This document shows positions 16,736-25,697 of a DNA stretch of 47,561 nt, piece after piece. The DNA lies in the NCBI GenBank assembly GCA_016871315.1, contig VFZE01000046.1:1-47561 (forward strand), written 5' to 3'. Position 1 is the first letter of the stretch. Each line of letters opens with the position of its first letter. The notes beneath the pieces are model-generated. The model saw only the letters and a program-made list of their open reading frames with translations, made no database searches and had not been told where the DNA came from. This DNA comes from Acidimicrobiia bacterium (GTDB taxonomy: Bacteria > Acidobacteriota > Terriglobia > Bryobacterales > Bryobacteraceae). The position numbers and the translations under genes were made by a program.

Positions 16736-17517
16736 AAAGCCGAGTAGAGCATCCACGCTCCCCCACCGAGAAACAGTACGCCGGCGATCCGTGCAATCCA
16801 TTCGCCGCGCGGCGCCACCTTCTCCACCAGGACAAATAGAGCTATCAGGGCCACCCACAGCAGGTTCATCACGCCAGCCACAAACAGAAGGGCCATCAGG
16901 AACCAGCAGCAGCCGGTGCAGTAGAGCCCATGATGCAGCCCCATCTGTAGCGCTCCCTTTGTTCCAGGCCGCCAGTGTTCCCCGAAAAAGTGGAGCGGTC
17001 CGCGGCAGTGGCGCAGGCAGGCATGCTTCAGCGGAGAGAATTGAAAGAAGCCCGCGGCAAACAGGACCAGGCCGGGAAAGAGCTTTCCGGTAGGTTCCAT
17101 CATCATGTCCACCAGGGCGTACTTTTGCAGGAGCCACTGCGCCGCGGTCGCGACGGCGGAAAACAGCGTCCAGGCGATCAGGTAGCCGGAAAGAAAGGCT
17201 CCTGAGGAAGCGTATGGTCTGGCTTCGGCCTTCCGTTTGCGGCTGTGAAGCGCGAACACCAGCACCATCGGCGCCACCGATGGCGTCATCATCGCGATCA
17301 TCATGACCGCCCACATCAGGAACATCACCAGTGCGTCATTGGCGGTCCACGATTGCATCAGCACGCCAGTCATGTCCATTCCCGCGTGCATCTGGTCCAT
17401 CGCCCACGCCTCTCTCACCGTGTAGGCCCAGGACAACGCGGTGATGGCGGCCATTCCGGCCAGAATGATGACGCGGTCGCGTGACACGATCCGCTCCACG
17501 GTTCCCACTGGTGGCAT
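16723..17517 (-). CDS. DUF2182 integral membrane protein, putative metal-binding
   Basis: A membrane protein of about 264 residues with roughly six hydrophobic segments. It is rich in Met, His and Cys: MDQMHAGMDM near 40-49, MWAVMMIAMMTP near 68-79, KHACLRHC near 164-171 and YCTGCCW near 199-205. This composition is typical of DUF2182, annotated elsewhere as a predicted metal-binding integral membrane protein. ATG at 17517 is preferred; the frame is open for 16 more codons upstream, but those residues look non-functional and would reach the divergent ankyrin gene. It is convergent with its usual partner DUF1326, overlapping by 13 bases. Confidence 0.85.
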   Translation of the reverse strand: MPPVGTVERIVSRDRVIILAGMAAITALSWAYTVREAWAMDQMHAGMDMTGVLMQSWTANDALVMFLMWAVMMIAMMTPSVAPMVLVFALHSRKRKAEARPYASSGAFLSGYLIAWTLFSAVATAAQWLLQKYALVDMMMEPTGKLFPGLVLFAAGFFQFSPLKHACLRHCRGPLHFFGEHWRPGTKGALQMGLHHGLYCTGCCWFLMALLFVAGVMNLLWVALIALFVLVEKVAPRGEWIARIAGVLFLGGGAWMLYSAFQAA

Positions 17518-17563
17518 GAGGCACATTATGCCGCACATCGTTAGGGAGGCGTATAATCCTGCC

Positions 17564-18049
17564 ATGGAGCGTCACCTGATTTCGAAACGCCTGTTCCTGG
17601 CCGCCGCCGGCTCCGGCGCCTTATTCCGCGTGCTTCCTCAAGCGCAACGCACCGATCGAGGTCCGGCACTGGAACCCAACCTGGTTAAGGAGTTCGTTTC
17701 CGCCGCCCACGCCAAGTTGGAACGTACCGAGGAGATGCTGAAGCAGCAGCCCTCATTGCTCAACGCGACCTGGGATTGGGGCGGGGGGGACTTTGAAACC
17801 GGCCTCGGCGGAGCCTCCCACATGGGCAACCGCGAGATCGCGCAGCTCCTCATCGGAAAAGGGGCGAGGATGGACATCTTCGCCGCCGCGATGCTGGGAC
17901 GCCTGGAAATCGTCCACGGTATGTGCGAAGCTTTTCCAGGAATCCACACCTCTCTCGGGCCGCACGGGATCACGCTGCTCACGCATGCGCGCAAGGGCGG
18001 AGAGCCGGCGCTGGAAGTAGCGAAGTACCTGGAATCGCTTTCCAAGTAA
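17564..18049 (+). CDS. Exported ankyrin-repeat-like protein
   Basis: A 161-residue protein. The N-terminus has a basic stretch and a hydrophobic core (SKRLFLAAAGSGALF), so it may be exported. The rest has ankyrin-type helices: GGASHMGNREIAQLLIGKGA, then DIFAAAMLGRLEIV and a third partial unit ending EVAKYLES. Such proteins mediate protein contacts; no partner is evident. ATG at 17564 is chosen, although the frame is open upstream, because the upstream residues lack a coding look and would cross the divergent DUF2182 start. It heads a compact rightward run. Confidence 0.7.
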   Translation: MERHLISKRLFLAAAGSGALFRVLPQAQRTDRGPALEPNLVKEFVSAAHAKLERTEEMLKQQPSLLNATWDWGGGDFETGLGGASHMGNREIAQLLIGKGARMDIFAAAMLGRLEIVHGMCEAFPGIHTSLGPHGITLLTHARKGGEPALEVAKYLESLSK

Positions 18050-18053
18050 AGTG

Positions 18054-19580
18054 ATGCGCGCTCTGGTTGCGGTCTCTTTCTCTCTCCTGCTGGCCTGGGC
18101 CGGTTACCAGGAAATGGGTCCGCCGTCCTACGCCGGCACGCTCGAGCTTGCCCTCAACCCCCGCATGCCGGCTCGGGTCTATCTCTTCAAGAACAACGCG
18201 CCGTTCCGGCTTGCGCCCGTCGACGCTGTGCTGCCGATTAAGACCGATCTGTTCTACCGCGACCGCCTCTGGACGGCCTCGGCTGACCCCAAAGTTCTCG
18301 AAGTGATCTCCAACGACGAGTACCACTACTTTCTATTTAAGGGCGCCGCCTCGTTGCACCTCCCTCCCGGCAAGTACCGTATCGAGGCCTACCGCGGCCA
18401 CTTCTACGCGCCTGCAGCCGCGGAGTTCGAACTCAAGGCCGGGGAAAAGCGCGCGCTGCAACTGGAACTCAAAGCCTGGGCCGACCCCAGGCAGTGGATC
18501 TCCTCCGACGATCACATCCACCTCACGCGTTCGCGAAAGGAAGATCCAGTTTTCCTGTCATGGCTGGAAGCGGAAGATCTCACCGTCGGCAATTTTTTAC
18601 AGCTGCAGCGCCAGATGGATGCCGCGCCGCAGTACGCCTTCGGCCGCGCCGGCGAAGCCCGCCGTAACGGTTACTCGATACGCCCGGGTCAGGAATCGCG
18701 CAACGAATTCTGGGGCCACATCAACATGCTCGGCGGCAACGAGCTGATCCTGCCCATGAGCACAGGCTTAATGTACGCCAACACGCCGGAGTCGTACCCT
18801 TTCCCCAGCCTGCTGTTTGCACGCGGCCGCAAAGCAGGCGCGACGGTTGGCTACGCGCACTTCTTTGAAGCGCCCCAGCACTCCACCATCTACATGGATG
18901 CCGCCCTCGGCAACATCGATTTCGTCGAAGTGTTTCAGTTCGGAGTGCTGAAAACTGCTCCGTGGTATGAGCTGCTCAATGCCGGCCTGCGCGTCACGGG
19001 CGTCGCCGGCTCCGACTTTCCGGTGCCGCTCAACCGGCAGAAGCCATGGCCGCGCTGGCTGCCGCTGCTTGGGCCCGAACGCGCCCTCGTTAAGGCGCGC
19101 CCCGATGAAAACTCCTACGACAGCTGGTCTCGCGGTGTCCGCGACGGAAAGGTGATCGTTACCAACGGTCCGCTCGTCGAACTCTCGCTCGACGATAAGA
19201 CAGGGACAGTGAAAGCCACCGCTTCCTTTTGGCGGCCTATCGAATTGCTCGAAATCATCCGCAACGGCGAAGTCATCGCCGCCAAGCCCGGCGGCACGGA
19301 ACTCTCCGCAAAGGCCGACTGCCCCGAAAGTTGCTGGCTGGCCGCCCGCGTTAGGGCGCAGCGCCGGGACGGCGAACCGGAGATCCAGGCTCACACCAAT
19401 CCCGCCTACCTGCTGCGCGATGGAAAACCTGTCAGGATCGAAGGCGCCCGCGCCGCCGTGCGCGCCAAGTGGGAGGCGCAGCTCAGCTACTATCGCTCCG
19501 CCAGAATTGTCTTCCCTAGTGAAGACAGGAAGAAGGAGTTTTTTGCGGAGGCGGAGCAGGCCCTTGCACGGCTACAATAG
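18054..19580 (+). CDS. CehA/McbA-like metallohydrolase, exported
   Basis: A protein of about 508 residues with a short signal peptide ([16 protein letters not shown]). An N-terminal beta-rich region (about 20-145) includes [15 protein letters not shown], a carbohydrate-binding-like or Ig-like pattern. A PHP-type metallohydrolase region follows, with DDHIHLTRS near residue 159 and [12 protein letters not shown] near 322 as probable metal-binding segments. The C-terminal part holds [19 protein letters not shown], typical of the CehA/McbA family. Those enzymes hydrolyse phosphoester or carbamate bonds; the substrate here is unknown. ATG at 18054 is used; a GTG lies one codon upstream. Only a few bases separate it from the ankyrin gene. 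Confidence 0.75.
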   Translation: MRALVAVSFSLLLAWAGYQEMGPPSYAGTLELALNPRMPARVYLFKNNAPFRLAPVDAVLPIKTDLFYRDRLWTASADPKVLEVISNDEYHYFLFKGAASLHLPPGKYRIEAYRGHFYAPAAAEFELKAGEKRALQLELKAWADPRQWISSDDHIHLTRSRKEDPVFLSWLEAEDLTVGNFLQLQRQMDAAPQYAFGRAGEARRNGYSIRPGQESRNEFWGHINMLGGNELILPMSTGLMYANTPESYPFPSLLFARGRKAGATVGYAHFFEAPQHSTIYMDAALGNIDFVEVFQFGVLKTAPWYELLNAGLRVTGVAGSDFPVPLNRQKPWPRWLPLLGPERALVKARPDENSYDSWSRGVRDGKVIVTNGPLVELSLDDKTGTVKATASFWRPIELLEIIRNGEVIAAKPGGTELSAKADCPESCWLAARVRAQRRDGEPEIQAHTNPAYLLRDGKPVRIEGARAAVRAKWEAQLSYYRSARIVFPSEDRKKEFFAEAEQALARLQ

Positions 19581-19594
19581 GCACTTACCTTGCT

Positions 19595-20083
19595 ATGAGT
19601 GAAAAGCCGCTGGTTGCCGTCATCATGGGCAGCCGCTCGGATTGGGAAACAATGCGCCACTGTGCCGAGATGCTCGGCCAACTCGGCGTGGCGCATGTTG
19701 CGAAGATCGTCTCCGCGCACCGCACACCGGACCTTATGGCGGAATTCGCGCGCGGCGCCGAAAGCGAAGGCTTCGAAGTGATCATCGCCGCCGCCGGCGG
19801 AGCCGCTCACTTGCCCGGCATGGTGGCCGCTCACACCACTCTCCCCGTGCTCGGCGTGCCTATCGAAAGCGCCGTTCTGCGCGGTGTCGATTCGCTGCTT
19901 TCCATTGTCCAGATGCCCGGCGGCGTTCCCGTCGGGACGCTCGCCATCGGCAAGGCCGGAGCGATCAATGCCGCGCTGCTGGCGGCATCGATCCTCGCCC
20001 GGGGACGCGATGAGCTCCGCAGCCGCCTGCGCGCTTTCCGCGAGGAGCAGACGCGCAAAGTCCTGGAAGACAAGCTGACATGA
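19595..20083 (+). CDS. purE: N5-carboxyaminoimidazole ribonucleotide mutase
   Basis: Converts N5-CAIR to CAIR in de novo purine synthesis. The 162-residue protein has GSRSD at 12-16, SAHRTP at 40-45, the Gly/Ala-rich [12 protein letters not shown] loop and [11 protein letters not shown], all family signatures that line the nucleotide site. The length is typical. It is followed at once by purK with an ATGA overlap, the standard pairing for the N5-CAIR route of bacteria. It lies 14 bases after the CehA-like gene and seems to be part of the same run. Confidence 0.97.
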   Translation: MSEKPLVAVIMGSRSDWETMRHCAEMLGQLGVAHVAKIVSAHRTPDLMAEFARGAESEGFEVIIAAAGGAAHLPGMVAAHTTLPVLGVPIESAVLRGVDSLLSIVQMPGGVPVGTLAIGKAGAINAALLAASILARGRDELRSRLRAFREEQTRKVLEDKLT

Positions 20084-21246
20084 GCGCGCCCATTCTGCCC
20101 GGCGCCACGGTCGGCGTGCTTGGCAGCGGGCAGCTGGGCCGGATGTTCGCCATCGCGGCCCGGCGCATGGGATATCGCGTCCACACTTTCTCACCCGACT
20201 ACGATACGCCTACCGGCCAAGTGGCCGATGTGGAGGTCCGCGCCAGCTACGACGATTTGGACGCCGTGCGAGGCTTCGCCCGGCGCACTGACGTCGTCAC
20301 TTTTGAATTTGAGAACGTCTCCTACGCCTGCACCGAGGCCGTCGCCGAAGTCGTCCCTGTGCGCCCGCACGGCAGCGTGCTCCATACCACGCAGCACCGC
20401 CGCCGCGAGAAAACCTTCCTCTCCTCCAAGGGCTTCCCTGTCGCCCCGTTCGCCGTTGTCGAATGCGCAGCACAGCTCGAAGATGCGCTTGAAACCATCG
20501 GCCGCCCGGCTGTTTTGAAATCGGCCGGTTTCGGCTACGACGGCAAGGGGCAAGTCAAGATCACCGCGGAAAGCGGTCTTGAGGAAGCCTTCGCCAAAGC
20601 CGGCGGCCAGGAGGCGGTGCTGGAAGCGTTCATCGATTTTGACCGCGAAGTCTCCGTGGTCGCCGCCCGCTCGCTTGACGGCACGTTCGCCCATTACGGC
20701 GTCGTGGAGAACGAGCACGCCAACCACATCCTCGATGTGACCACCGCTCCGGCCGACGTGCCGCCGGAAGTTACCGCGGAAGCCATCCGCATCACGCGCA
20801 GTATCCTTGAGGAACTGGAGGTTGTGGGAGTCCTCTGCGTGGAATTCTTCCTCACCCGCCAGGGCAAGCTGCTGGTCAACGAGCTGGCACCGCGCCCGCA
20901 CAACAGCGGCCACTTCACGTTCGACGCGTCGCTGACTTCGCAATTCGAGCAGCAGTTACGGGCCGTCTGCGGCCTCCCGCTCGGCTCCACCGATCTTCTC
21001 CGCCCCGCCGCGATGGCCAACCTGCTCGGCGACATGTGGTCTAACGGCTGCCCGGACTGGGCCTCGCTCTGCGCCCTGCCGGATCTCAAACTCCACCTCT
21101 ACGGCAAAGCCGAACCGCGGCCCGGCCGCAAGATGGGCCATCTCACCGCGATGGCCGCAACGGCGCCGGAAGCCGCCCGCCGCGTCCGCCACGCCCGCGC
21201 CTTGCTGAGCGGCGCGGTGTTGCCCTCCCCTGCGCCGCTCGGCTAA
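20080..21246 (+). CDS. purK: N5-carboxyaminoimidazole ribonucleotide synthase
   Basis: ATP-grasp enzyme that makes N5-CAIR from AIR, bicarbonate and ATP for PurE. The 388-residue protein opens with [22 protein letters not shown], has TFEFENV early on, ATP-grasp elements around [13 protein letters not shown], and the metal/ATP site [11 protein letters not shown]. The length is normal. The start overlaps the purE stop by four bases, implying coupled translation. Nothing appears odd in the sequence. Confidence 0.97.
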   Translation: MSAPILPGATVGVLGSGQLGRMFAIAARRMGYRVHTFSPDYDTPTGQVADVEVRASYDDLDAVRGFARRTDVVTFEFENVSYACTEAVAEVVPVRPHGSVLHTTQHRRREKTFLSSKGFPVAPFAVVECAAQLEDALETIGRPAVLKSAGFGYDGKGQVKITAESGLEEAFAKAGGQEAVLEAFIDFDREVSVVAARSLDGTFAHYGVVENEHANHILDVTTAPADVPPEVTAEAIRITRSILEELEVVGVLCVEFFLTRQGKLLVNELAPRPHNSGHFTFDASLTSQFEQQLRAVCGLPLGSTDLLRPAAMANLLGDMWSNGCPDWASLCALPDLKLHLYGKAEPRPGRKMGHLTAMAATAPEAARRVRHARALLSGAVLPSPAPLG

Positions 21247-21259
21247 TCTTGCAGTACGC

Positions 21260-21676
21260 ATGAGTGAACTCAGCCGCATCGGAGTCGCCATTGATTCGAA
21301 CCTGCTCGCCAAGTTCGACGCTTTAATCGCCAAGCGCGGCTACACCAACCGCTCGGAAGCTTTCCGGGACCTCATCCGCGATGAACTGGTGGAAACCGCC
21401 TGGGAAAAGCCGGACAGCCAGGTCGTGGGCACGGTGACGCTGGTCTACGATCATCATGTACGCATGCTCAGTGAGAAGCTCACCGACATGCAGCACGACC
21501 ATTTCCACCAGATTCTCTCCACGCTTCACGTGCATCTGGACCATGACAATTGCCTGGAGGTGCTGGTGGTTCGCGGCAAGGCGTCCGCGGTGAAGAAGAT
21601 CGCCGACGCGCTTATCTCCACCAAGGGCGTCAAGCACGGCCGGCTCACCATTACCACTACCGGGAGCGAGCTTTGA
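21260..21676 (+). CDS. nikR: Nickel-responsive regulator NikR
   Basis: A 138-residue ribbon-helix-helix repressor with a C-terminal ACT-like nickel-sensing domain. The N-terminal DNA-binding part ([17 protein letters not shown] and [16 protein letters not shown]) and the ligands for square-planar nickel are present: His79, His90, His92 and Cys98, with the spacing of E. coli NikR (76, 87, 89, 95). No nickel transporter or nickel enzyme is seen in the window, so the regulated genes lie elsewhere. The stop overlaps the TTG start of acpS, placing a nickel regulator within a housekeeping run. Confidence 0.95.
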   Translation: MSELSRIGVAIDSNLLAKFDALIAKRGYTNRSEAFRDLIRDELVETAWEKPDSQVVGTVTLVYDHHVRMLSEKLTDMQHDHFHQILSTLHVHLDHDNCLEVLVVRGKASAVKKIADALISTKGVKHGRLTITTTGSEL

Positions 21677-22050
21677 TCCTCGGCACGGGCATAGACCTGG
21701 CCGAGGTACCGCGTATCCGAGCCTCCATCGAACGATACGGCGACAAGTTCGTGCAGCGCATTTACACGCCCGCCGAGATCGCCTACGTCAACTCCAAGGC
21801 CAACAAGTTCGAGCGCTTCGCCGCCCGCTTCGCGGCCAAGGAGGCGGGCATGAAGGCGCTCGGGACCGGCTGGCGGCGCGGGGTCCGGTGGCAGGATTTC
21901 GAGGTCGCCAATCAGCGCTCAGGCCGCCCCACGCTACGCCTGCACGGGCGCGCCGCGGAGATCGCCGCCGAGATTGGCGTTAAGAAGATCTCGCTGTCGC
22001 TGACACACACTTCCGACAACGGCATGGCGTTCGTGATTTTTGAGGATTAA
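21673..22050 (+). CDS. acpS: Holo-[acyl-carrier-protein] synthase
   Basis: Transfers phosphopantetheine from CoA to acyl carrier protein for fatty acid synthesis. The 125-residue protein has [12 protein letters not shown] with the Mg-binding Asp8, and [12 protein letters not shown] with Glu57. [15 protein letters not shown] is the C-terminal signature. The start is a TTG at 21673, overlapping the nikR stop as TTGA; the open frame extends further upstream, but only this start gives the family's usual N-terminus and length. Confidence 0.95.
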   Translation: MILGTGIDLAEVPRIRASIERYGDKFVQRIYTPAEIAYVNSKANKFERFAARFAAKEAGMKALGTGWRRGVRWQDFEVANQRSGRPTLRLHGRAAEIAAEIGVKKISLSLTHTSDNGMAFVIFED

Positions 22051-22053
22051 TTC

Positions 22054-22838
22054 ATGTTGAAAACCAAGCGTGGCTCCCAGGTGTGGCTGATCACGCGGCC
22101 GGCACACGCGGAAATGGCGGGAATGTTGGCCGCACACTGGGGAAACGATGCGTTTGCCCGGCCCGGATCTTTTGCCCTGTCGGAAGACTCCGAACGGCTG
22201 CGGCGGGAAGTAGTGCTGGCCATTAGCGAGCACGACAACGGCTGGTGGGCATTCCCAGGCTCGCGGACCGGCACCCCTATGCCAGTCTGCTGATATCGGA
22301 CCATGCATATTGGCTCTACGCGGTGCAGTTTGAACCCGATCCGCCGCCGGAGTTCATTCATCTTTTACAGCGGAACCGGTTAACGTATCCGAAGGAATTG
22401 GAAGCGGAAGCGCGCCGTTTCCTGGCCGATGTGCGCGCGATGCAGGAATCATTCCGTCAACGGCTTCAGGCAGACACGTTTTGGCGGACCGCGCTCGAAC
22501 CGCAGCACCGCAACCCGCATGCGCGTCTTCTCCAGACCCTGGATGCGTTCTCGCTCGCCTTGTGCTCGGCCGTGATCTCGCCCCTCGAGGGGGAAGCCAA
22601 AGGGCTCGGCGGGGACCACGTCAGCTTTCATGACGTGCCGCGGAGCAACTGGGAGGATCGGGTGTCGATAACGCTTAATCCGCGTGGTGATGGCCGGATT
22701 GTGGTCGACCCTTACCCGTTCGGCCAGGCGCCGCTGACCGTATCGGTTCCGGCCCGGGTAGTGGAACAGAACATCTGGTGGCGCCAGGCGCCCTGGGTTC
22801 TGAAACGGTTCACCTTTTTGAGTCCTGATTCAGGATGA
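22054..22838 (+). pseudogene. DUF3891 family gene, broken by internal deletion and frameshift
   Basis: The first frame (22054-22293) encodes a normal-looking DUF3891 N-terminus: VWLITRPAHAEMAGMLAAHWGN and later AISEHDNGWW. The family then continues in another frame, from about 22265 to 22838 (HPYASLLISDHAYWLY, then RFLADVRAMQESFRQRL and NWEDRVSITLNP). Around the junction near 22250-22275 I estimate that 50 or more residues that the family has between these blocks are missing. Both a deletion and a frame change are thus needed. The family has no known activity. The gene begins three bases after acpS and would be the last of the rightward run. Confidence 0.65.
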
Positions 22839-22851
22839 GAATGAGAGAGGG

Positions 22852-24450
22852 TCAGGCTTCCGACTTCGCCAGCCGCCGCTGGCGTTCCCACGCCGCGCGG
22901 TCCTTGTATTCCTGGTGCAGCGTCGAGATGCCCGCCCAGTAGTAGCCCGCCACGAAAATCCCGAGCAGCGGAATCGCCAGGAAATTGTAAGTGTCCACCG
23001 CGTACAGCACCATCACCAGGAAGTAAGTGCCGATCGCCAACTCCGCGTAGGGCAGCCAGCCGCTTCTGCTGCGGTACTTGGTCTTCGGCGCCGCCGCGGA
23101 CGCGCCGGCCGTTATGGCGTATTTCGGAGTCCTTACGAACGGCGATTGCACTCCGAACAGCGCCTCCAACACAGCCTTAGTATTGATCACCGTCAGCGCT
23201 ACGCCCGCCGCGATCAGCGCCGGCATGAGGATGATGGACCGCTTCCAGTTCTTCGGGTCGTGCTCCTTCTGCGCGTAAATGTAGAAGGCGAACAGCGAGG
23301 CGAAATTCGCGATTAATAGAGGAACGTCGATCATCACCAGTTGCTGCCAGCCCATATAGAAGCGGCAGATCATCACCGGCAGCATCAGCGCCGTCACGAT
23401 CACCATTAGCGGATAGCTGATATTCGGCGTCATGTGGCAGAAGGCTTCCACTTTCACCCGGAACGGAACGTCCGCCTTCAGCACGCGCATTAACAGCTTC
23501 TTGGCCACCTGGGTCAATCCCTTGGCCCAGCGCGACTGCTGCACCTGGAAGCCGTGGGTTTCCACCGGCAGCTCCGACAGGCACTCCACTTCCGGCACAT
23601 AGACAAACCGCCAGCCCTTCAGCTGCGCGCGGTAGCTCAGGTCGCTGTCTTCTGTCAGCGTGTCGTGTTCCCAGCCGCCGGCGTCATCGATCATCCGCCG
23701 CCGCATGATGCCCGCCGTGCCGTTGAAGTTGAAGAACAGCCCGCGCCCGCAGCGCGCCACATGCTCCAGCATGAAGTGGCCGTCCAGCAGCATCGCCTGC
23801 ACTTGCGTAAGGAGGTTGGAATCGCGGTTCAGGTAAGTCCACTTCGTCTGCACCATGCCCACTTCCGGATCGGTGAAGAAGTGGACGGTCTTCTGCAGAA
23901 AATCGCGCGGGATCAGGAAGTCCGCATCGAACACCGCGACAAACTCGCCGGTCGCCGTCTTCAACCCGTTCTCGAGCGCCCCAGCCTTGAACCCGTAGCG
24001 GTTGTTGCGGTGAATGTACTCCACCGGATGGCCCATCGCGCGGTATTCGTTGCACAACCGCTCGGTGAACGGATGCGTCTCATCGGTGGAATCGTCCAGG
24101 ACCTGAATCTGCAGCAGTTCGCGCGGATAGTCGACTTTGGTGGCCTCTTCCAGCAGCCGCTCCACGACGAACCGCTCGTTATAAAGAGGGAGCTGAATCG
24201 TCACCCGCGGCAGTTGCTCAAAGTAGCCGGCCGGAGCCTTCGGCATCTTGTGCCGGTACTTGCGATAGGTGCGGATAATCTCGTAGCGGTGCAGCCCGTA
24301 GAAGGAGAGAATCAACAGCAGGGTAAAGTAGGGAATGAGCAGCGCGTAGTCGAACCAGCCGAGCGAATGGATGCCAGCGAAGGTGTCGTCGAAAAGTGCC
24401 CGCTCGATCTGGTCGCTCAACGAGGTGGCAAGCAAAAGTGCCATGGACAT
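22852..24450 (-). CDS. GT2-family membrane glycosyltransferase, cellulose synthase-like
   Basis: A processive-type family 2 glycosyltransferase of 532 residues in the inner membrane. A helix near 35-53 precedes the catalytic domain. DDSTDE (119-124), DAD (175-177), TEDSD (266-270) and QQSRW (304-308) form the classic D, DxD, TED and QxxRW set, so the enzyme should be active. Three to five hydrophobic segments follow, as in CelA/HAS-like enzymes. The polymer is unknown. It may start at 24450 or at a second Met at 24444. Its 5' end overlaps the divergent GT87-like gene, leaving no intergenic promoter space. Confidence 0.9.
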   Translation of the reverse strand: MSMALLLATSLSDQIERALFDDTFAGIHSLGWFDYALLIPYFTLLLILSFYGLHRYEIIRTYRKYRHKMPKAPAGYFEQLPRVTIQLPLYNERFVVERLLEEATKVDYPRELLQIQVLDDSTDETHPFTERLCNEYRAMGHPVEYIHRNNRYGFKAGALENGLKTATGEFVAVFDADFLIPRDFLQKTVHFFTDPEVGMVQTKWTYLNRDSNLLTQVQAMLLDGHFMLEHVARCGRGLFFNFNGTAGIMRRRMIDDAGGWEHDTLTEDSDLSYRAQLKGWRFVYVPEVECLSELPVETHGFQVQQSRWAKGLTQVAKKLLMRVLKADVPFRVKVEAFCHMTPNISYPLMVIVTALMLPVMICRFYMGWQQLVMIDVPLLIANFASLFAFYIYAQKEHDPKNWKRSIILMPALIAAGVALTVINTKAVLEALFGVQSPFVRTPKYAITAGASAAAPKTKYRSRSGWLPYAELAIGTYFLVMVLYAVDTYNFLAIPLLGIFVAGYYWAGISTLHQEYKDRAAWERQRRLAKSEA

Positions 24451-25697
24451 GGTCGTGGGTCAACAAGCCGGAGTGGATCATTGCCGCACTCCTGGCAACC
24501 CATATATTGTACCTTGTTTGCGCTTACTTGCTACAAGAATCGAAAGCAGAAGCTAACCCTTGGGCCGCAAAGCGGTTAACTCTTTCCATTCTGCTTTCCG
24601 GCCTGCTCTTTCGCCTGCTTGCGTGGCCACTGCCGCCCGTTCTTTCCGATGATCTGTACCGCTACCGCTGGGAAGGTCTTGCGCAGCATCATGACCTGAA
24701 CCCTTACCTGGTGAGGCCCAACGAGGCCGCGCACCTGCACGATGAGGCCTACTCGCTGATCCCGGGGCCCGAATTCAAGTCCGGCTACGGGCCGTTGCTC
24801 ATCTTCATCGAAAAGTGGAACTACCAACTCGCCTCAGCCATCTCGCCGGACCCGCACCAGCAGGCTTTCTGGTTCAAGCTTCCGGCCGCCCTGTGCGACA
24901 TTGCCACGCTGGCCGCCCTGGCCGCGCTGCTGGCCGCACGAGGCGCGCCTGCCGCCGCGCTGGCCTGGTACGCATGGTCCCCGATGATCATCGTCGAGTT
25001 CTGGGGCAGCGGCCACAACGACTCCGTGCCCGTCTTTCTGGTGACTCTCGCCCTGCTTGCCGCCGCACGTCAACGCTGGAACTGGGCCATCATCGCCCTC
25101 TCCCTTGCCACTTCCGCCAAACCCTGGCCGCTGATGCTGTTGCCGATCTTCATCGCCGCCGGACGCCGCTGGTGGCAATGGATGATCTGCTTCCCCATCT
25201 TTGCGCTGACAAGCCTCCCCTACTGGACCCCGCGCTGGCCCGAAATCATCGAGAACGCGCGCTTCATGAGCGGCTTCCTCGGCGGCTGGCGCAACAACGA
25301 CAGCCTGTTCGGCCTGCTGATGTGGGCCGCCGGCGACATCTACCTTGCCAAGTACGCCGCGTTTGCCATCGTGGGCGCGGCTGTGCTCTGGGTCACGCTG
25401 CTCCGCTGGCCCATCGAGCGCGCCTGCCTGGCCTCCATTGTTGTCATGCTGGTCGTCTCCGCCAACGTCCATCCCTGGTATCTCACCTGGCTGTTCCCGA
25501 TGCTGGCGCTCGTCCCTTGGCCGCCGCTGCTGCTGTGGGCCGCGCTGATGCCGCTCGGCTATCAGGTCCTGATCGGGTGGCGTCTGCTCGGCGAATGGAA
25601 CGGCTCCACGCCCTCGCGCTGGTGGATCTATGCGCCCGTATTCTCTTATACCGTCATTTGCTTCTTGGTCCGTTTCAAGAGGCGAGGTGTATCATGA
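24438..25697 (+). CDS. GT87-like membrane glycosyltransferase
   Basis: A polytopic membrane protein of about 419 residues with roughly ten hydrophobic segments. SDDLYRYRWEGLAQHHDLNPY, early in the protein, has the acidic loop typical of GT-C enzymes (GT87 or related polyprenol-phosphate mannosyltransferases). Later features are EFWGSGHNDSVPV, SLATSAKPWPL and NVHPWYLTWLFP. The GTG at 24438 is chosen because AGGTGG lies nine bases before it; another GTG at 24396 is possible. It probably transfers a sugar from a lipid carrier to an envelope glycan. The stop overlaps the PSD1 gene by four bases. Confidence 0.75.
   Translation: MPWTWSWVNKPEWIIAALLATHILYLVCAYLLQESKAEANPWAAKRLTLSILLSGLLFRLLAWPLPPVLSDDLYRYRWEGLAQHHDLNPYLVRPNEAAHLHDEAYSLIPGPEFKSGYGPLLIFIEKWNYQLASAISPDPHQQAFWFKLPAALCDIATLAALAALLAARGAPAAALAWYAWSPMIIVEFWGSGHNDSVPVFLVTLALLAAARQRWNWAIIALSLATSAKPWPLMLLPIFIAAGRRWWQWMICFPIFALTSLPYWTPRWPEIIENARFMSGFLGGWRNNDSLFGLLMWAAGDIYLAKYAAFAIVGAAVLWVTLLRWPIERACLASIVVMLVVSANVHPWYLTWLFPMLALVPWPPLLLWAALMPLGYQVLIGWRLLGEWNGSTPSRWWIYAPVFSYTVICFLVRFKRRGVS

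Noticed and set aside
22826-22838. TCCTGATTCAGGA palindrome as a terminator
   Set aside because: It is short, not GC-rich, lies inside the end of the DUF3891 remnant and has no T-run.
24815-25693. In-frame 5' extension of the PSD1 gene by 293 codons
   Set aside because: It overlaps the GT87-like gene in another frame, has an Arg/His/Ala-rich nonsense composition, and a signal peptide begins exactly at 25694.
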